From the NCBI GenBank assembly GCA_900315805.1, contig ONAN01000008.1, positions 1 to 61,169 of the forward strand: a stretch of 61,169 bases of DNA. Reading direction: 5' to 3'. This DNA is from an uncultured Selenomonadales bacterium (lineage in GTDB: Bacteria; Bacillota; Negativicutes; Acidaminococcales; Acidaminococcaceae). Positions 24,411 through 33,273 of this stretch are shown piece after piece. The number at the start of each line of letters is the position of its first letter. Position 1 is the stretch's first letter. The notes under the pieces were generated by a model. It made no database searches. It was not told where the DNA came from and saw nothing but the letters and a program-made list of their open reading frames with translations. The position numbers were made by a program, and so were the translations under genes.

Positions 24411-25871
24411 ATGACAGGGTTCCATCATAAAATACGGGACTTTTTCCGGGGCCGCAGCCTGCGCAGCGGCCTTCGGGTGGCGTTGGGCGCCGTCCTGGCT
24501 TTTGTTGTCGTGTTCTTCATCCTGGTGGAAGTGGCGAGCCACGGCATCGCCCACATTTTCAACCAGCAAATGAAGAAACAGGATATGCTGCGCGGCACCG
24601 TGACGGTGGAACAGGTCTATATGGACCTGCTGGGACATGTCAAATTCGTGGGCCTGGTCTGGAAAGACCCGAACGGGGAGACGATCCTGGAGGCTCCCGA
24701 CGGCAGCTTCAAGCTGCGTCTGTGGGACGTGGCAATGCGTCGCTTCAAATCGACGACGGTACAGCAGCTGACGCTGAACAAGGCCCGTGTCGCCGTGCGG
24801 TTCACGCGGGACATGAACGTCGATTTCGTGCACATCAAGGATCCGAATGCGGCGTCCAAACCGAAAAAGAAGAAGGAGCGCAAGACCTTTGAACAGCGTG
24901 TGCGCAACTTCAACCGGGACAACCGCAAAATCCGGGCGAACATCGTCCTGAACGACTGCGAGGTCGAAGTGCGCTATCTGCGCCGGGACTATGTGCTCAA
25001 CAATGTCAATCTGGAGATGGATCTCAATACGGCGGACCGGACGAAGCTGACCGTCACGTGCGGCGAATTCGGCGGCACCATGGTCGGCTGCGGCATGACC
25101 ATCGACGGCGTGGTGGACTTCAACCACGAAATTCCCGAAATGAACGTCGATTTCGCGGTTCGCGGCGTCGATCCTTCTTCTTTGGGCTTCGGCATGAACG
25201 TCCACGACAAAATGACCCTGGTGGCCAAGGCCCTGGGCCCGGTCACGCAGCCGACGGCGACGGGCACGGTGCGCATGGACGAGCTCAATATTCCGCCCAT
25301 GGAGTTCCGGAACGTCATCGGCGACATCAGTTACCGCAGCGGCGAAGTGACGTTTTCCAATGTGACGGCCAAGGTCTTCAATGGCGACCTGAAGGCCCGC
25401 GGCTGGTACAATGTGGATACGCGGCAGTACAAGATTTACGGGCACGGGACGGATCTGGACACGCGCGTCGCCCTGAAGGACATCAATTTTTATTGCCTCG
25501 TGGCACTGGACATGGCCCTGGAATGTGACGGCAACCCGCGCAACACGCTGACCTACGGCGTATTTAAATCGGGACCGGGCCGCTATGCCTTAGTGCCTTT
25601 CGATTATCTTTCGGGCCGTTTCAGCAACCAGCGCCGCAAACTTGATTTTTACGATGTCGTCATCGCCATGCCCCTGGGGCAGGTCAAGACCGATGTCCTG
25701 CGCATCCACAACGGCAAAATGATGCTGGATTATGTGACCCTGGTGGATCCGACGACGGGCCGTAAATCGGAAGTCGTCCGCCGCGATGTGGACGAAGCCA
25801 ATCCGACCGGTATCAAAGAGAACATCGAACGCATCAGGAAATCGTTGAAATATATGAAAGGGGACGCCTGA
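24411..25871 (+). CDS. AsmA/TamB-like envelope protein
   Basis: The 486-residue protein has a cytoplasmic basic N-terminus and a membrane anchor (about 22-42). A long beta-rich extracytoplasmic region follows, with a Lys-rich spacer near 145-155. Repeated short phrases such as VNLEMDLNTADRTKLTV and GDLKARGWYNVDTRQYKIYG fit the AsmA/TamB group, which bridges inner and outer membranes and moves phospholipids in diderms. Sequence divergence is high, so the family is inferred from topology and repeat style. AGGAAGGGA precedes ATG 24411. The addBA genes follow 50 bases later. Confidence 0.6.
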   Translation: MTGFHHKIRDFFRGRSLRSGLRVALGAVLAFVVVFFILVEVASHGIAHIFNQQMKKQDMLRGTVTVEQVYMDLLGHVKFVGLVWKDPNGETILEAPDGSFKLRLWDVAMRRFKSTTVQQLTLNKARVAVRFTRDMNVDFVHIKDPNAASKPKKKKERKTFEQRVRNFNRDNRKIRANIVLNDCEVEVRYLRRDYVLNNVNLEMDLNTADRTKLTVTCGEFGGTMVGCGMTIDGVVDFNHEIPEMNVDFAVRGVDPSSLGFGMNVHDKMTLVAKALGPVTQPTATGTVRMDELNIPPMEFRNVIGDISYRSGEVTFSNVTAKVFNGDLKARGWYNVDTRQYKIYGHGTDLDTRVALKDINFYCLVALDMALECDGNPRNTLTYGVFKSGPGRYALVPFDYLSGRFSNQRRKLDFYDVVIAMPLGQVKTDVLRIHNGKMMLDYVTLVDPTTGRKSEVVRRDVDEANPTGIKENIERIRKSLKYMKGDA

Positions 25872-25921
25872 AGAAGCTGCTGAAACAGCGGAATACAGGG
25901 GGACTTTTACGGAGGAACGGA

Positions 25922-28900
25922 ATGGGTAACCTGGATTTGTATTGCATCCCTGCCGGCGGCAGCGGCACAGACCTGCTGCTGGAGGAAGCGGCCAAAAAAG
26001 AATATGGCACGACCTTGTTCGTGACATCGTCCCGCGAACTGGTCAACAAGGCGCGCGGACGCAATGTCAACGCGGCCAATTTCGAATACCTGGTCAACGA
26101 GGTACTGCGGCGCCTGGGACCGGACAACGAACGGCGGCAGCTGATCAGCCGCAAGACGCAGGAACTGATTGTGGAAAAGCTGCTGGCGGACCTGTTGAAG
26201 CAGGACGACGGGGAGGCGGCCTATTTCAAGGCCCTGGCCGGGGAAAAAAGCTTCCTGACGGCCCTGGTGTCCCTCATCAGCCAGCTGGGCCGGGCGCACG
26301 TGACGCCGGAACAGCTGCGGACCGCCTTCGCCAACTGGGATACGAAGGGGGAAACAGGCCTGCAGCGGTCCCGGGAAATGCGCCAAAAGGATGCGGCCGT
26401 CTGCGCCGTCTATGAGGCGTACTGCGCGTACATGCAGGGAAAACACGGCAGGCACGGCGAAATGCACCTGTATGACCTGGAAATGCTGTACGGGAAAGCG
26501 CTGGCCGTCCTGGAGTCGCTGTCGGAAGCGGACGCCGCGGCAAAACTGCCCTGGAACGATATCTATTTCGCCGGATTCTATCAGTTTGACGGCCTTTCCC
26601 GGGAGATCATCCTGGCCCTCCAGCGGTTGTGCCACGTCGTCGTCGCCCTGCCGGGCGAGCGGGTGCCGGCCGGCGAAGACTACCGCCGCAGCGTCTTTGC
26701 GTCCGCGGAAGATTCTTTTGCGGATCTGAGCGGCAAAAGCGGGTCTCCGGAATACGTGTCTTCTCTCCAGGGCGGTCGGGAACCGGCCCTGGATTTTCTG
26801 TTGCAGCATTTCCGCCTCTCCCTCAAGGACAGCGAAAAAGTTTCCGGCGGCGATGCCGTCCGGATTTGGAAGGCCGCCGATGCCCTGACGGAACTGCGGC
26901 TGGTGCTGCGTGATGTGAAGCAATCCATCCTGGCCGGCACGGAGCCGCAGCAGATAGCCATCGTTGTGCGCCGCCTTGCAGCCTACGGGGGGCTGCGCCG
27001 GGGCTGCGATGCCTACGGTATTCCGGCGCGTTTTCCGAAAACGGCGGCTCTGGCTGCTTCTCCGGTCCTGAACTACGCCAAGGCGTTTCTGACCAGCCTG
27101 GACGGGACGGGGCGCAGACAGGCGCAGGCCCTGACCTGGTTCCTGCTCCTGCCTGTTCAGGCGCAGCTGTGGAAAATCGACGCAGGAGCCGTAAAGGGAC
27201 GGACGCAGGGCCGCTACGATACGGATGCCGCTGCCTTGTTTGACGATCTGGTGCTGCCGGAAGAAGCGGAGTGGCTGCGTGCCCTTTGGCAGACGGGACG
27301 GTCTGCCCGGACGGTGGAAACGTACTGCGGCCTGATCCGCAGTCTCTTTGACGAGGCGCGCTGGCTGCCTCAGGCCGGCCGCTTATATAAAGAAGGCGGG
27401 ATTACCCTGGAATCCTTCCAGAACCTGACCGGCGGATGCCGGGCTATGGGGGAGGCCCTGGACCATATCCGGAATGACTACGAGAGCTGCGGAAGCCTGC
27501 AGCGGAAGATGGCACCATCGGATTTTTCGACCCTGCTGGCGGAAACGGCGGCAGAGCTGCAGATTACGCTGCAGAGCGGGAAAAAGGACGGCGTCGTCAT
27601 CCTCGAAGCATCGAACCTGGAAGAGCAGGCCTATGACAAGGTCTATGTCCTGGGCATGCTGGAAGGCGTGTTCCCGTACATGAAGCAGGAAAACTGGATT
27701 TACAGCGACCAGGAACGGCTGGACCTGAAGGCCATGGGCATCGACCTGCCCGGCACGGCCCAATCCCGTAACGACGATGTGCATTTCTTTTTGTCAGCCT
27801 GCGCGGCGGCGCGCAAACAGCTGACCTTTACGTATTACCAGGACGAGCGGCAGTGCCCCTCTCCGTATCTGGCCGAAGTGCGGGACCTGTTCACGGATCT
27901 GCCGCAGCCCCGTGAGGAAATGGCGGTTCCTGCTGCGCCTGACGCCGCTTTATGTCCGGCGGAACTGGAACTGGCGGAAGCTCTGGCGGGCTGCCCGGTG
28001 CCGGATCTGGATCCTGCCCGGGGAACCCTTTCGGACGATGCCCTGCGGCAGCGTGTGAAAGACGTCATCGGCAGCCGGTTCAGTGCCACGAAACTGGAAA
28101 CCTATGCGAAGTGTCCGTTCAAGTTTCTGGCTCAATATGTCTGGAGTATGCCTGATGAAAGGGCGGTTGACGAAGAACTCAACGCCGCGGACGCCGGTTC
28201 CCTTATCCATTCGACCCTGCAGCGCTTTGTCCAGAAGCACCTGGGGGAACGGAACCGGGATGACGAAGGCAACGGCCTGGACATTGAGCAGGAAGATGCC
28301 CTGTGGCAGGAACTGGACGGTATTTTCAGGGAGCAGTGTGCGAAACTGGAACACAGCGGCAAGGTCTATGACGGTCCCTTCTGGAGAGCCCAGAAGGAGA
28401 GACGGCGGAAGGCCCTGCAGGCCTGGCTCCACATGGAACTGGGAATTCGGGTGAACGGGTACGGAAGAACGTCTAAAAATAATCCTTCCAACTTTTATTT
28501 TGTGCCGGTCGGTACGGAAATTGACTTTACCAAGACCCCCGTTTCCTTGCCGACGGAGGCTGGCGTCATCGAATTGCAGGGCAAGATTGATCGGGCCGAT
28601 GTGACCGTGCCGTTAGAGGCATGGATGAAGATACCAAAGATGGTCTATCTGACGGATTACAAGACCGGCTCGGTGCCGAAGAATGATGATTTCCTGAACA
28701 AGAACCTGCAGATGCCGGTTTATCTGTACGCGGCACAACATCTGCTGCAGGATAAGGAAAAAGATTTTTACAAGCAGACGAATGCAGTGGCCGGAACCGG
28801 TCAGCCTGATATCTGTGGCGGCGGTTATTATAAAGTAAAGGCGGATGGTTGCAGCCGCACCATCAACTTCATATATGGGAACTGCAAGGATATCAAGATT

Positions 28901-29128
28901 AAAAGGGCCCAAAACTTAGGAAAAATCTGGTCGGCGGAGGGAACGGAGCAAGAGGTCACTATTACCGATTTTGACACACTGGAAAAAGAACTGGCCAGAT
29001 CCGTCGGCAATATCGTGAAAGCCATGGACGAGGGGCAGTTCCGTCCTGCACCGCAAGACAAGTGCAACCAGTATTGCCCGGCAGCGGATATCTGCCGTTT
29101 CAAAGTGTATGAAAAAGGGAGAAAATGA
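25922..29128 (+). CDS. addB: AddB: ATP-dependent helicase/nuclease subunit B
   Basis: AddB pairs with AddA to resect double-strand ends for recombination. The 1068-residue protein starts with a degenerate P-loop (PAGGSGTD, no lysine), so the N-terminal helicase-like domain probably lacks ATPase activity. The C-terminal nuclease has the PD-(D/E)xK elements (VYLTDYKTGS) and a Fe-S cluster scaffold: one Cys in YAKCPFKF (about residue 726) and three in CNQYCPAADIC near the end. The start has GGAGG upstream. The addA start lies at or just after its stop. Confidence 0.92.
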   Translation: MGNLDLYCIPAGGSGTDLLLEEAAKKEYGTTLFVTSSRELVNKARGRNVNAANFEYLVNEVLRRLGPDNERRQLISRKTQELIVEKLLADLLKQDDGEAAYFKALAGEKSFLTALVSLISQLGRAHVTPEQLRTAFANWDTKGETGLQRSREMRQKDAAVCAVYEAYCAYMQGKHGRHGEMHLYDLEMLYGKALAVLESLSEADAAAKLPWNDIYFAGFYQFDGLSREIILALQRLCHVVVALPGERVPAGEDYRRSVFASAEDSFADLSGKSGSPEYVSSLQGGREPALDFLLQHFRLSLKDSEKVSGGDAVRIWKAADALTELRLVLRDVKQSILAGTEPQQIAIVVRRLAAYGGLRRGCDAYGIPARFPKTAALAASPVLNYAKAFLTSLDGTGRRQAQALTWFLLLPVQAQLWKIDAGAVKGRTQGRYDTDAAALFDDLVLPEEAEWLRALWQTGRSARTVETYCGLIRSLFDEARWLPQAGRLYKEGGITLESFQNLTGGCRAMGEALDHIRNDYESCGSLQRKMAPSDFSTLLAETAAELQITLQSGKKDGVVILEASNLEEQAYDKVYVLGMLEGVFPYMKQENWIYSDQERLDLKAMGIDLPGTAQSRNDDVHFFLSACAAARKQLTFTYYQDERQCPSPYLAEVRDLFTDLPQPREEMAVPAAPDAALCPAELELAEALAGCPVPDLDPARGTLSDDALRQRVKDVIGSRFSATKLETYAKCPFKFLAQYVWSMPDERAVDEELNAADAGSLIHSTLQRFVQKHLGERNRDDEGNGLDIEQEDALWQELDGIFREQCAKLEHSGKVYDGPFWRAQKERRRKALQAWLHMELGIRVNGYGRTSKNNPSNFYFVPVGTEIDFTKTPVSLPTEAGVIELQGKIDRADVTVPLEAWMKIPKMVYLTDYKTGSVPKNDDFLNKNLQMPVYLYAAQHLLQDKEKDFYKQTNAVAGTGQPDICGGGYYKVKADGCSRTINFIYGNCKDIKIKRAQNLGKIWSAEGTEQEVTITDFDTLEKELARSVGNIVKAMDEGQFRPAPQDKCNQYCPAADICRFKVYEKGRK

Positions 29129-29130
29129 CG

Positions 29131-32100
29131 ATGGTACAGACTGAAGCGCCCCGTCTGACGGAAGAACAGCAGAAAGCCGTCGATATCCTGGACCGGAATG
29201 TGGCCGTATCGGCCGGTGCGGGAAGCGGAAAGACGCAGGTGCTGACCAGACGGTTCATCCATATCCTGGAAACCGGGCTGACCGATGCCGGGAAACGGAT
29301 TTCCACCCATCAGATCCTGGCCATCACCTTTACGGAAAAAGCGGCAGCGGAAATACGGGACCGCATCCGCCAGCTGCTGCAAGAACAGTTTCAGAAAGCC
29401 CGGAGCCCGGAAGAATCCGGGTTCTGGCGGGACCGCCTGCAGGAGCTGCCCCAGGCTCAGATTGGCACCATCCACAGCCTGTGCAGTTCCATTCTCCGTA
29501 TGAATCCCCTGGAAAGCGGCGTGGATCCGGCGTTCCGGATTTTGACGAACCCCGATCTGGAACGGTTTTTGGCCGAATCGACCCAGGATTTCCTGCGGAT
29601 GGAACTCGCAGGAAACCGGAAGGAACCGGATTATCATCCGGAACAGCTTGCTGCTGAATATGGTGTCAGCAACCTGACAGACTTTTTGACGGATTGGTTT
29701 GCCGACGGCGACATGCCTGACGAAACAGACTGGGAGAAGAGCCTCGGCGAGGCCCAGGGCAGGGAGAAGGAAGTTTGTCTGGCCTGGAAAAAGCTGTTGG
29801 CGCGTTTTCATGCCTACATGGTCCGGCAGAAGCGGGATCTCCATGTCCTGACCTTCAATGACCTGGAACGCGAAGCAGTCCGTCTGCTGGATGGAAACAA
29901 GGCCTTGTGCCGCCGCTATGCCCGCAAATACCGGTATATCATGGTCGACGAATTCCAGGACACGAATCCCTGGCAGAAAGCTTTGATTTATCTGCTGGCC
30001 GGCGGCAGAAAGGATAAACTGGAAGGGAACCGGCTGTTCGTCGTAGGTGATGCCAAGCAGTCCATTTACCGTTTCCGAGGTGCCGATGTATCCGTCTTTG
30101 CCAAGGTTCAGCAGGACATCGTAGACCCGGAAGACCCGGAAGAAGAATCGCAGCGGCCGGACAAGCGGCGCCAGGGGGAACGTATCTCCCTGGCGGTGAA
30201 CTTCCGGTCCGGTGCGCCCATTCTGCGTTTCTGCAATACATTTTTCCGCGAAGTCTTCGGGCGGCCTGCTGGGGAGGGGGAAACCGCCATTCCTTTCGAG
30301 GAGCAGCTGCTTCCGGCCGCACGGGGTGGGAAAGAAACGGAACCTTTCCTGTCGCAGATACCGCAGCTGTTCTGGGTCAAGGGAATGGAATCACTTGGTG
30401 CCCAATTATGCGAAGCCGGCATCATAGCCCGGGAATTGAAGAAGCTCCACGAGGAGGAGCACATTCCGTACGAAAAGATGGCCATCCTGATGCGCAAAAT
30501 GACAAATTCCGGCCTGCTGGTGGAAACACTGCGCGATGCCGGCGTGCCGGTCAACGTGGTTGACGGCCGTAACTTTTACGACCGCCAGGACGTGCGCGAC
30601 CTGATGAACCTGTTCTTTTTTGTGGTGGATCCTCTGGCGGATGAGCCGCTGCTCGGATTGCTCCGTTCCCCTTACTTTGCCGTGGACGACGAAATCCTGA
30701 CCGCGTTGTGCCTGGATTCAAGGGACTACCGTAGAGACGGCGGCTGCTTATGGAGCTTTCTCAACAAGGAACTGGCAGGCGGCATCTGTCGGGATGACCG
30801 GCTGGCGGCCGCTGTTCCGAAACTGACGCGTCTGCAGGCCGGTGCTATGCTGCTGAACCTGCCCCAGTTCCTGGAATTGATGGAACGGGCGCTGCAGCCG
30901 GAACGAGTGCTGGCTGCCCAGGAAAACGGCGTGGAGAAACTGGCGAATTACTGGAAATTCCGCAGCCTGGCGTTTGCCTTTGCCGAGGAACAGGGAGGGG
31001 CCGTGGCCGAATATGCGGACCGGCTGCGTTTCCTGCGCGACAACTATAAAAAGGAGGCATCCGCCACGGCAGCAGCGGAGGACGCTGTTTCCGTCATGAC
31101 AATCCATAAATCCAAGGGCCTGGAATTTCCTGTCGTGGTCATCCCGTTCTTGGAAAGCGGAGATAAGCCTGAATATATAATTGCTGCCTATCAGCATGGA
31201 AAAGGATTTGGTTTTAAATATAAAGCGGATCCGTTTGCTAAAGATATGAAAGAAACAGGTCTCTTGACAACTCTTGGCGAGATGGAAAAAGCGCAGAAGA
31301 ACGCCGAGAAGGACCGCCTCCTCTACGTAGCGATGACCCGTGCGGAAAAGCGGTTGATCCTGACAGGTTACGTGAGGATGAAAAACGAAAATGATCTGTA
31401 TAGCACCCAGCCGCGCTGGGTGGCACAGCTGCATGGATCGGATAATACGGCCAAGGCATGGCAGGACGGCGGGGAACCGGTGGCCCGGGTGGAGGAAAAG
31501 GACTTAGAGGTCTGGGAACAGGAATTGAAGGCGGAACGGTCTGCCACTGCGGGAACAGCCGCAGATGCCGCGCCGGCTGCATCCCGGCCGCCGGAAGCTG
31601 CCCTGGCGCCGCTGCCCGGTTACGAGGAGACGGCCGTGACGGAGTTCACGCCGTCCTCCCTGCAGGATTACGAATATTGTCAGCGTCAATACTATTACAA
31701 GAACATCGCCCGCATCGTGCCGTTGGAAGAGGACGCCGCAGGGGCTGCGGCTGCGCCGGAAACAGGTCATGCCGCAACAGCCCTGAAGCCCGTGGATTTG
31801 GGTCATGTGGTACACCGTACGCTGGAATTGATTGCCCGGGCCCGCATGGACGGGCACGAACCGGATGAGGCGGAACGCCGGGAACTGTACCGGCAGGCCG
31901 TGCTGGAAAGTGTCCCCGGAGACAGTTTCCCGGATAAACTGGCCGCGTCGGAAGCCGCCGGGGTACCGGAGATGCTGCGGCAGTATCTGGCCGGGAGCCT
32001 GTATCAGTCCTTCGCCGGCCGGCAGGTGCTGGCGGAATATCCCATCCGTCTGCCTTTCTTCTCGGAAAAGGGCCACACGTTCTACGTGACGGGCGTCATG

Positions 32101-32496
32101 GATGCCGTGGCCGAACGGGCCGACGGGAACGTGGAAATCGTCGACTATAAGACGGGGACGCCGCCGCGGGAAGACGGGGACGCGGCCCTCAAGCCGGGCT
32201 ACGCCTATCAGCTCGCCCTGTACTGGTTTGCCGCGGATACGCTGCTGCAGCAGGCTGCCCGGAAAAACGGGGACGCGGCTGCCCCGCTTAAAGTTGCCAA
32301 AGCGTCGCTGCACTACATCCGGACTGCCCGGGAGGTGGCCCTGGATTCGGCGGAAAAGAAGGACGCCTGGCTGGACGAAGCGCGCCGGCTTTGCCGCGAG
32401 ATTTACGCGAAGCGGACGGAACAGGATTTCCGCCGGACGGATACGGAACGGGCCTGCCTGCATTGTCCGTTCCGGTACATGTGCCGCGAGTCGTGA
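29131..32496 (+). CDS. addA: AddA: ATP-dependent helicase/nuclease subunit A
   Basis: This UvrD/Rep-type 3'-5' helicase has a C-terminal RecB-like nuclease. Walker A is SAGAGSGKT (about 28-36), followed by helicase motifs FTEKAAAEIRDRI, DEFQDTNPWQ, GDAKQSIYRFRGA and VMTIHKSKGLEFPVVV. The nuclease has EIVDYKTGT near residue 1010. Unusually, cysteines in YEYCQRQYYY and CLHCPFRYMC at the C-terminus make a four-Cys pattern like an Fe-S RecB nuclease. AGGGAG at 29116-29121 favours ATG 29131; ATG 29125, overlapping the addB stop, is an alternative adding two residues. Confidence 0.92.
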   Translation: MVQTEAPRLTEEQQKAVDILDRNVAVSAGAGSGKTQVLTRRFIHILETGLTDAGKRISTHQILAITFTEKAAAEIRDRIRQLLQEQFQKARSPEESGFWRDRLQELPQAQIGTIHSLCSSILRMNPLESGVDPAFRILTNPDLERFLAESTQDFLRMELAGNRKEPDYHPEQLAAEYGVSNLTDFLTDWFADGDMPDETDWEKSLGEAQGREKEVCLAWKKLLARFHAYMVRQKRDLHVLTFNDLEREAVRLLDGNKALCRRYARKYRYIMVDEFQDTNPWQKALIYLLAGGRKDKLEGNRLFVVGDAKQSIYRFRGADVSVFAKVQQDIVDPEDPEEESQRPDKRRQGERISLAVNFRSGAPILRFCNTFFREVFGRPAGEGETAIPFEEQLLPAARGGKETEPFLSQIPQLFWVKGMESLGAQLCEAGIIARELKKLHEEEHIPYEKMAILMRKMTNSGLLVETLRDAGVPVNVVDGRNFYDRQDVRDLMNLFFFVVDPLADEPLLGLLRSPYFAVDDEILTALCLDSRDYRRDGGCLWSFLNKELAGGICRDDRLAAAVPKLTRLQAGAMLLNLPQFLELMERALQPERVLAAQENGVEKLANYWKFRSLAFAFAEEQGGAVAEYADRLRFLRDNYKKEASATAAAEDAVSVMTIHKSKGLEFPVVVIPFLESGDKPEYIIAAYQHGKGFGFKYKADPFAKDMKETGLLTTLGEMEKAQKNAEKDRLLYVAMTRAEKRLILTGYVRMKNENDLYSTQPRWVAQLHGSDNTAKAWQDGGEPVARVEEKDLEVWEQELKAERSATAGTAADAAPAASRPPEAALAPLPGYEETAVTEFTPSSLQDYEYCQRQYYYKNIARIVPLEEDAAGAAAAPETGHAATALKPVDLGHVVHRTLELIARARMDGHEPDEAERRELYRQAVLESVPGDSFPDKLAASEAAGVPEMLRQYLAGSLYQSFAGRQVLAEYPIRLPFFSEKGHTFYVTGVMDAVAERADGNVEIVDYKTGTPPREDGDAALKPGYAYQLALYWFAADTLLQQAARKNGDAAAPLKVAKASLHYIRTAREVALDSAEKKDAWLDEARRLCREIYAKRTEQDFRRTDTERACLHCPFRYMCRES

Positions 32497-32502
32497 GAAA
32501 AC

Positions 32503-32532
32503 CTGTACCTCTTATCTTAAATATGGTACAAT
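32503..32532 (+). promoter_or_regulatory. extended -10 promoter upstream of ireB
   Basis: TGgTACAAT (32524-32532) is an extended -10 with a weak -35 (CTGTAC, 32503-32508) 18 bases upstream. It would start the ireB-ruvX unit independently of addBA. Confidence 0.5.
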
Positions 32533-32562
32533 GAATCTGCATAAAGTAAGGAGTTGAGAACG

Positions 32563-32826
32563 ATGAGCGTATCGGATGAAACCATGATGTTTAAAAAGAA
32601 ACGGGAAAAGGCACCGGTGGCGCAGACCATCGTCGAAGTGTGCGAGGCGCTGGAGGCCCGTGGATATGATCCGAAGGACCAGCTGGCAGGCTATCTGCTG
32701 TCCGGCGATCCCACCTATATCACCAGTTATCAGGACGCCAGGAACAAGATCCGCCAGTACGAGCGGTATGAACTGGTGGAAGCGCTGCTGGACCACTATC
32801 TGGCAGCCATCCGGCCGAAAAAATGA
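32563..32826 (+). CDS. ireB: IreB family regulatory phosphoprotein (UPF0297)
   Basis: This 87-residue small cytosolic protein is related to Enterococcus IreB, a target of the PASTA kinase IreK that affects cell-wall stress tolerance. The family core is clear (TIVEVCEALEARGYDP, then GYLLSGDPTYITSY, then ARNKIRQYERYELVE). An N-terminal Thr (residue 7, in SDETMMF) sits where IreB is phosphorylated. AAGGAG at 32548-32553 fixes ATG 32563. The gene overlaps ruvX by four bases, the classical Firmicute order. Confidence 0.92.
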   Translation: MSVSDETMMFKKKREKAPVAQTIVEVCEALEARGYDPKDQLAGYLLSGDPTYITSYQDARNKIRQYERYELVEALLDHYLAAIRPKK

Positions 32827-33248
32827 GGATTATGGCACTGGACTTGGGCAGCAGGACGATCGGCGTGGCCGTCAGTGACCTGACGGAAACCATAGCGAAC
32901 GGCGTCGAGACCATCCGGCGGACATCGCCGGAACGGGATTTCCAGCGGATCGGGGAACTGATCCGGGAACACGAGGCCGGCACAATCGTCCTGGGGTATC
33001 CCAAGAATATGAATGGTACCATCGGGGAGCGGGCGAAACTTTCGGAAGCGTTTGCGGAAGAACTGCGAACCCGCTTTTCTGATGTCTCCGTCGTGCTGTG
33101 GGATGAGCGGCTTTCGACGGTGGCGGCGGAACGCGTCCTGATTGACGCGGACCTGCGCCGCAAAAAGCGCCGCAAGGTCATCGATATGATGGCGGCGGTC
33201 GTCATCCTGCAAAACTATCTGGACAGCCGGAGCCACGTCCGGGTATGA
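32823..33248 (+). CDS. ruvX: RuvX/YqgF Holliday junction resolvase-like protein
   Basis: The 141-residue RNase H-fold protein has the family N-terminus (MALDLGSRTIGVAVSD), the middle motif IVLGYPKNMNGTIGERA, and the acidic end (DERLSTVAAERVL and DMMAAVVILQ). Proposed roles are 16S rRNA 5'-end processing and possibly Holliday junction resolution; the rRNA role is the better supported. Its ATGA overlap with ireB shows translational coupling. Confidence 0.92.
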   Translation: MRIMALDLGSRTIGVAVSDLTETIANGVETIRRTSPERDFQRIGELIREHEAGTIVLGYPKNMNGTIGERAKLSEAFAEELRTRFSDVSVVLWDERLSTVAAERVLIDADLRRKKRRKVIDMMAAVVILQNYLDSRSHVRV

Positions 33249-33273
33249 GAATTTGACATGACAGGTGATCGGA

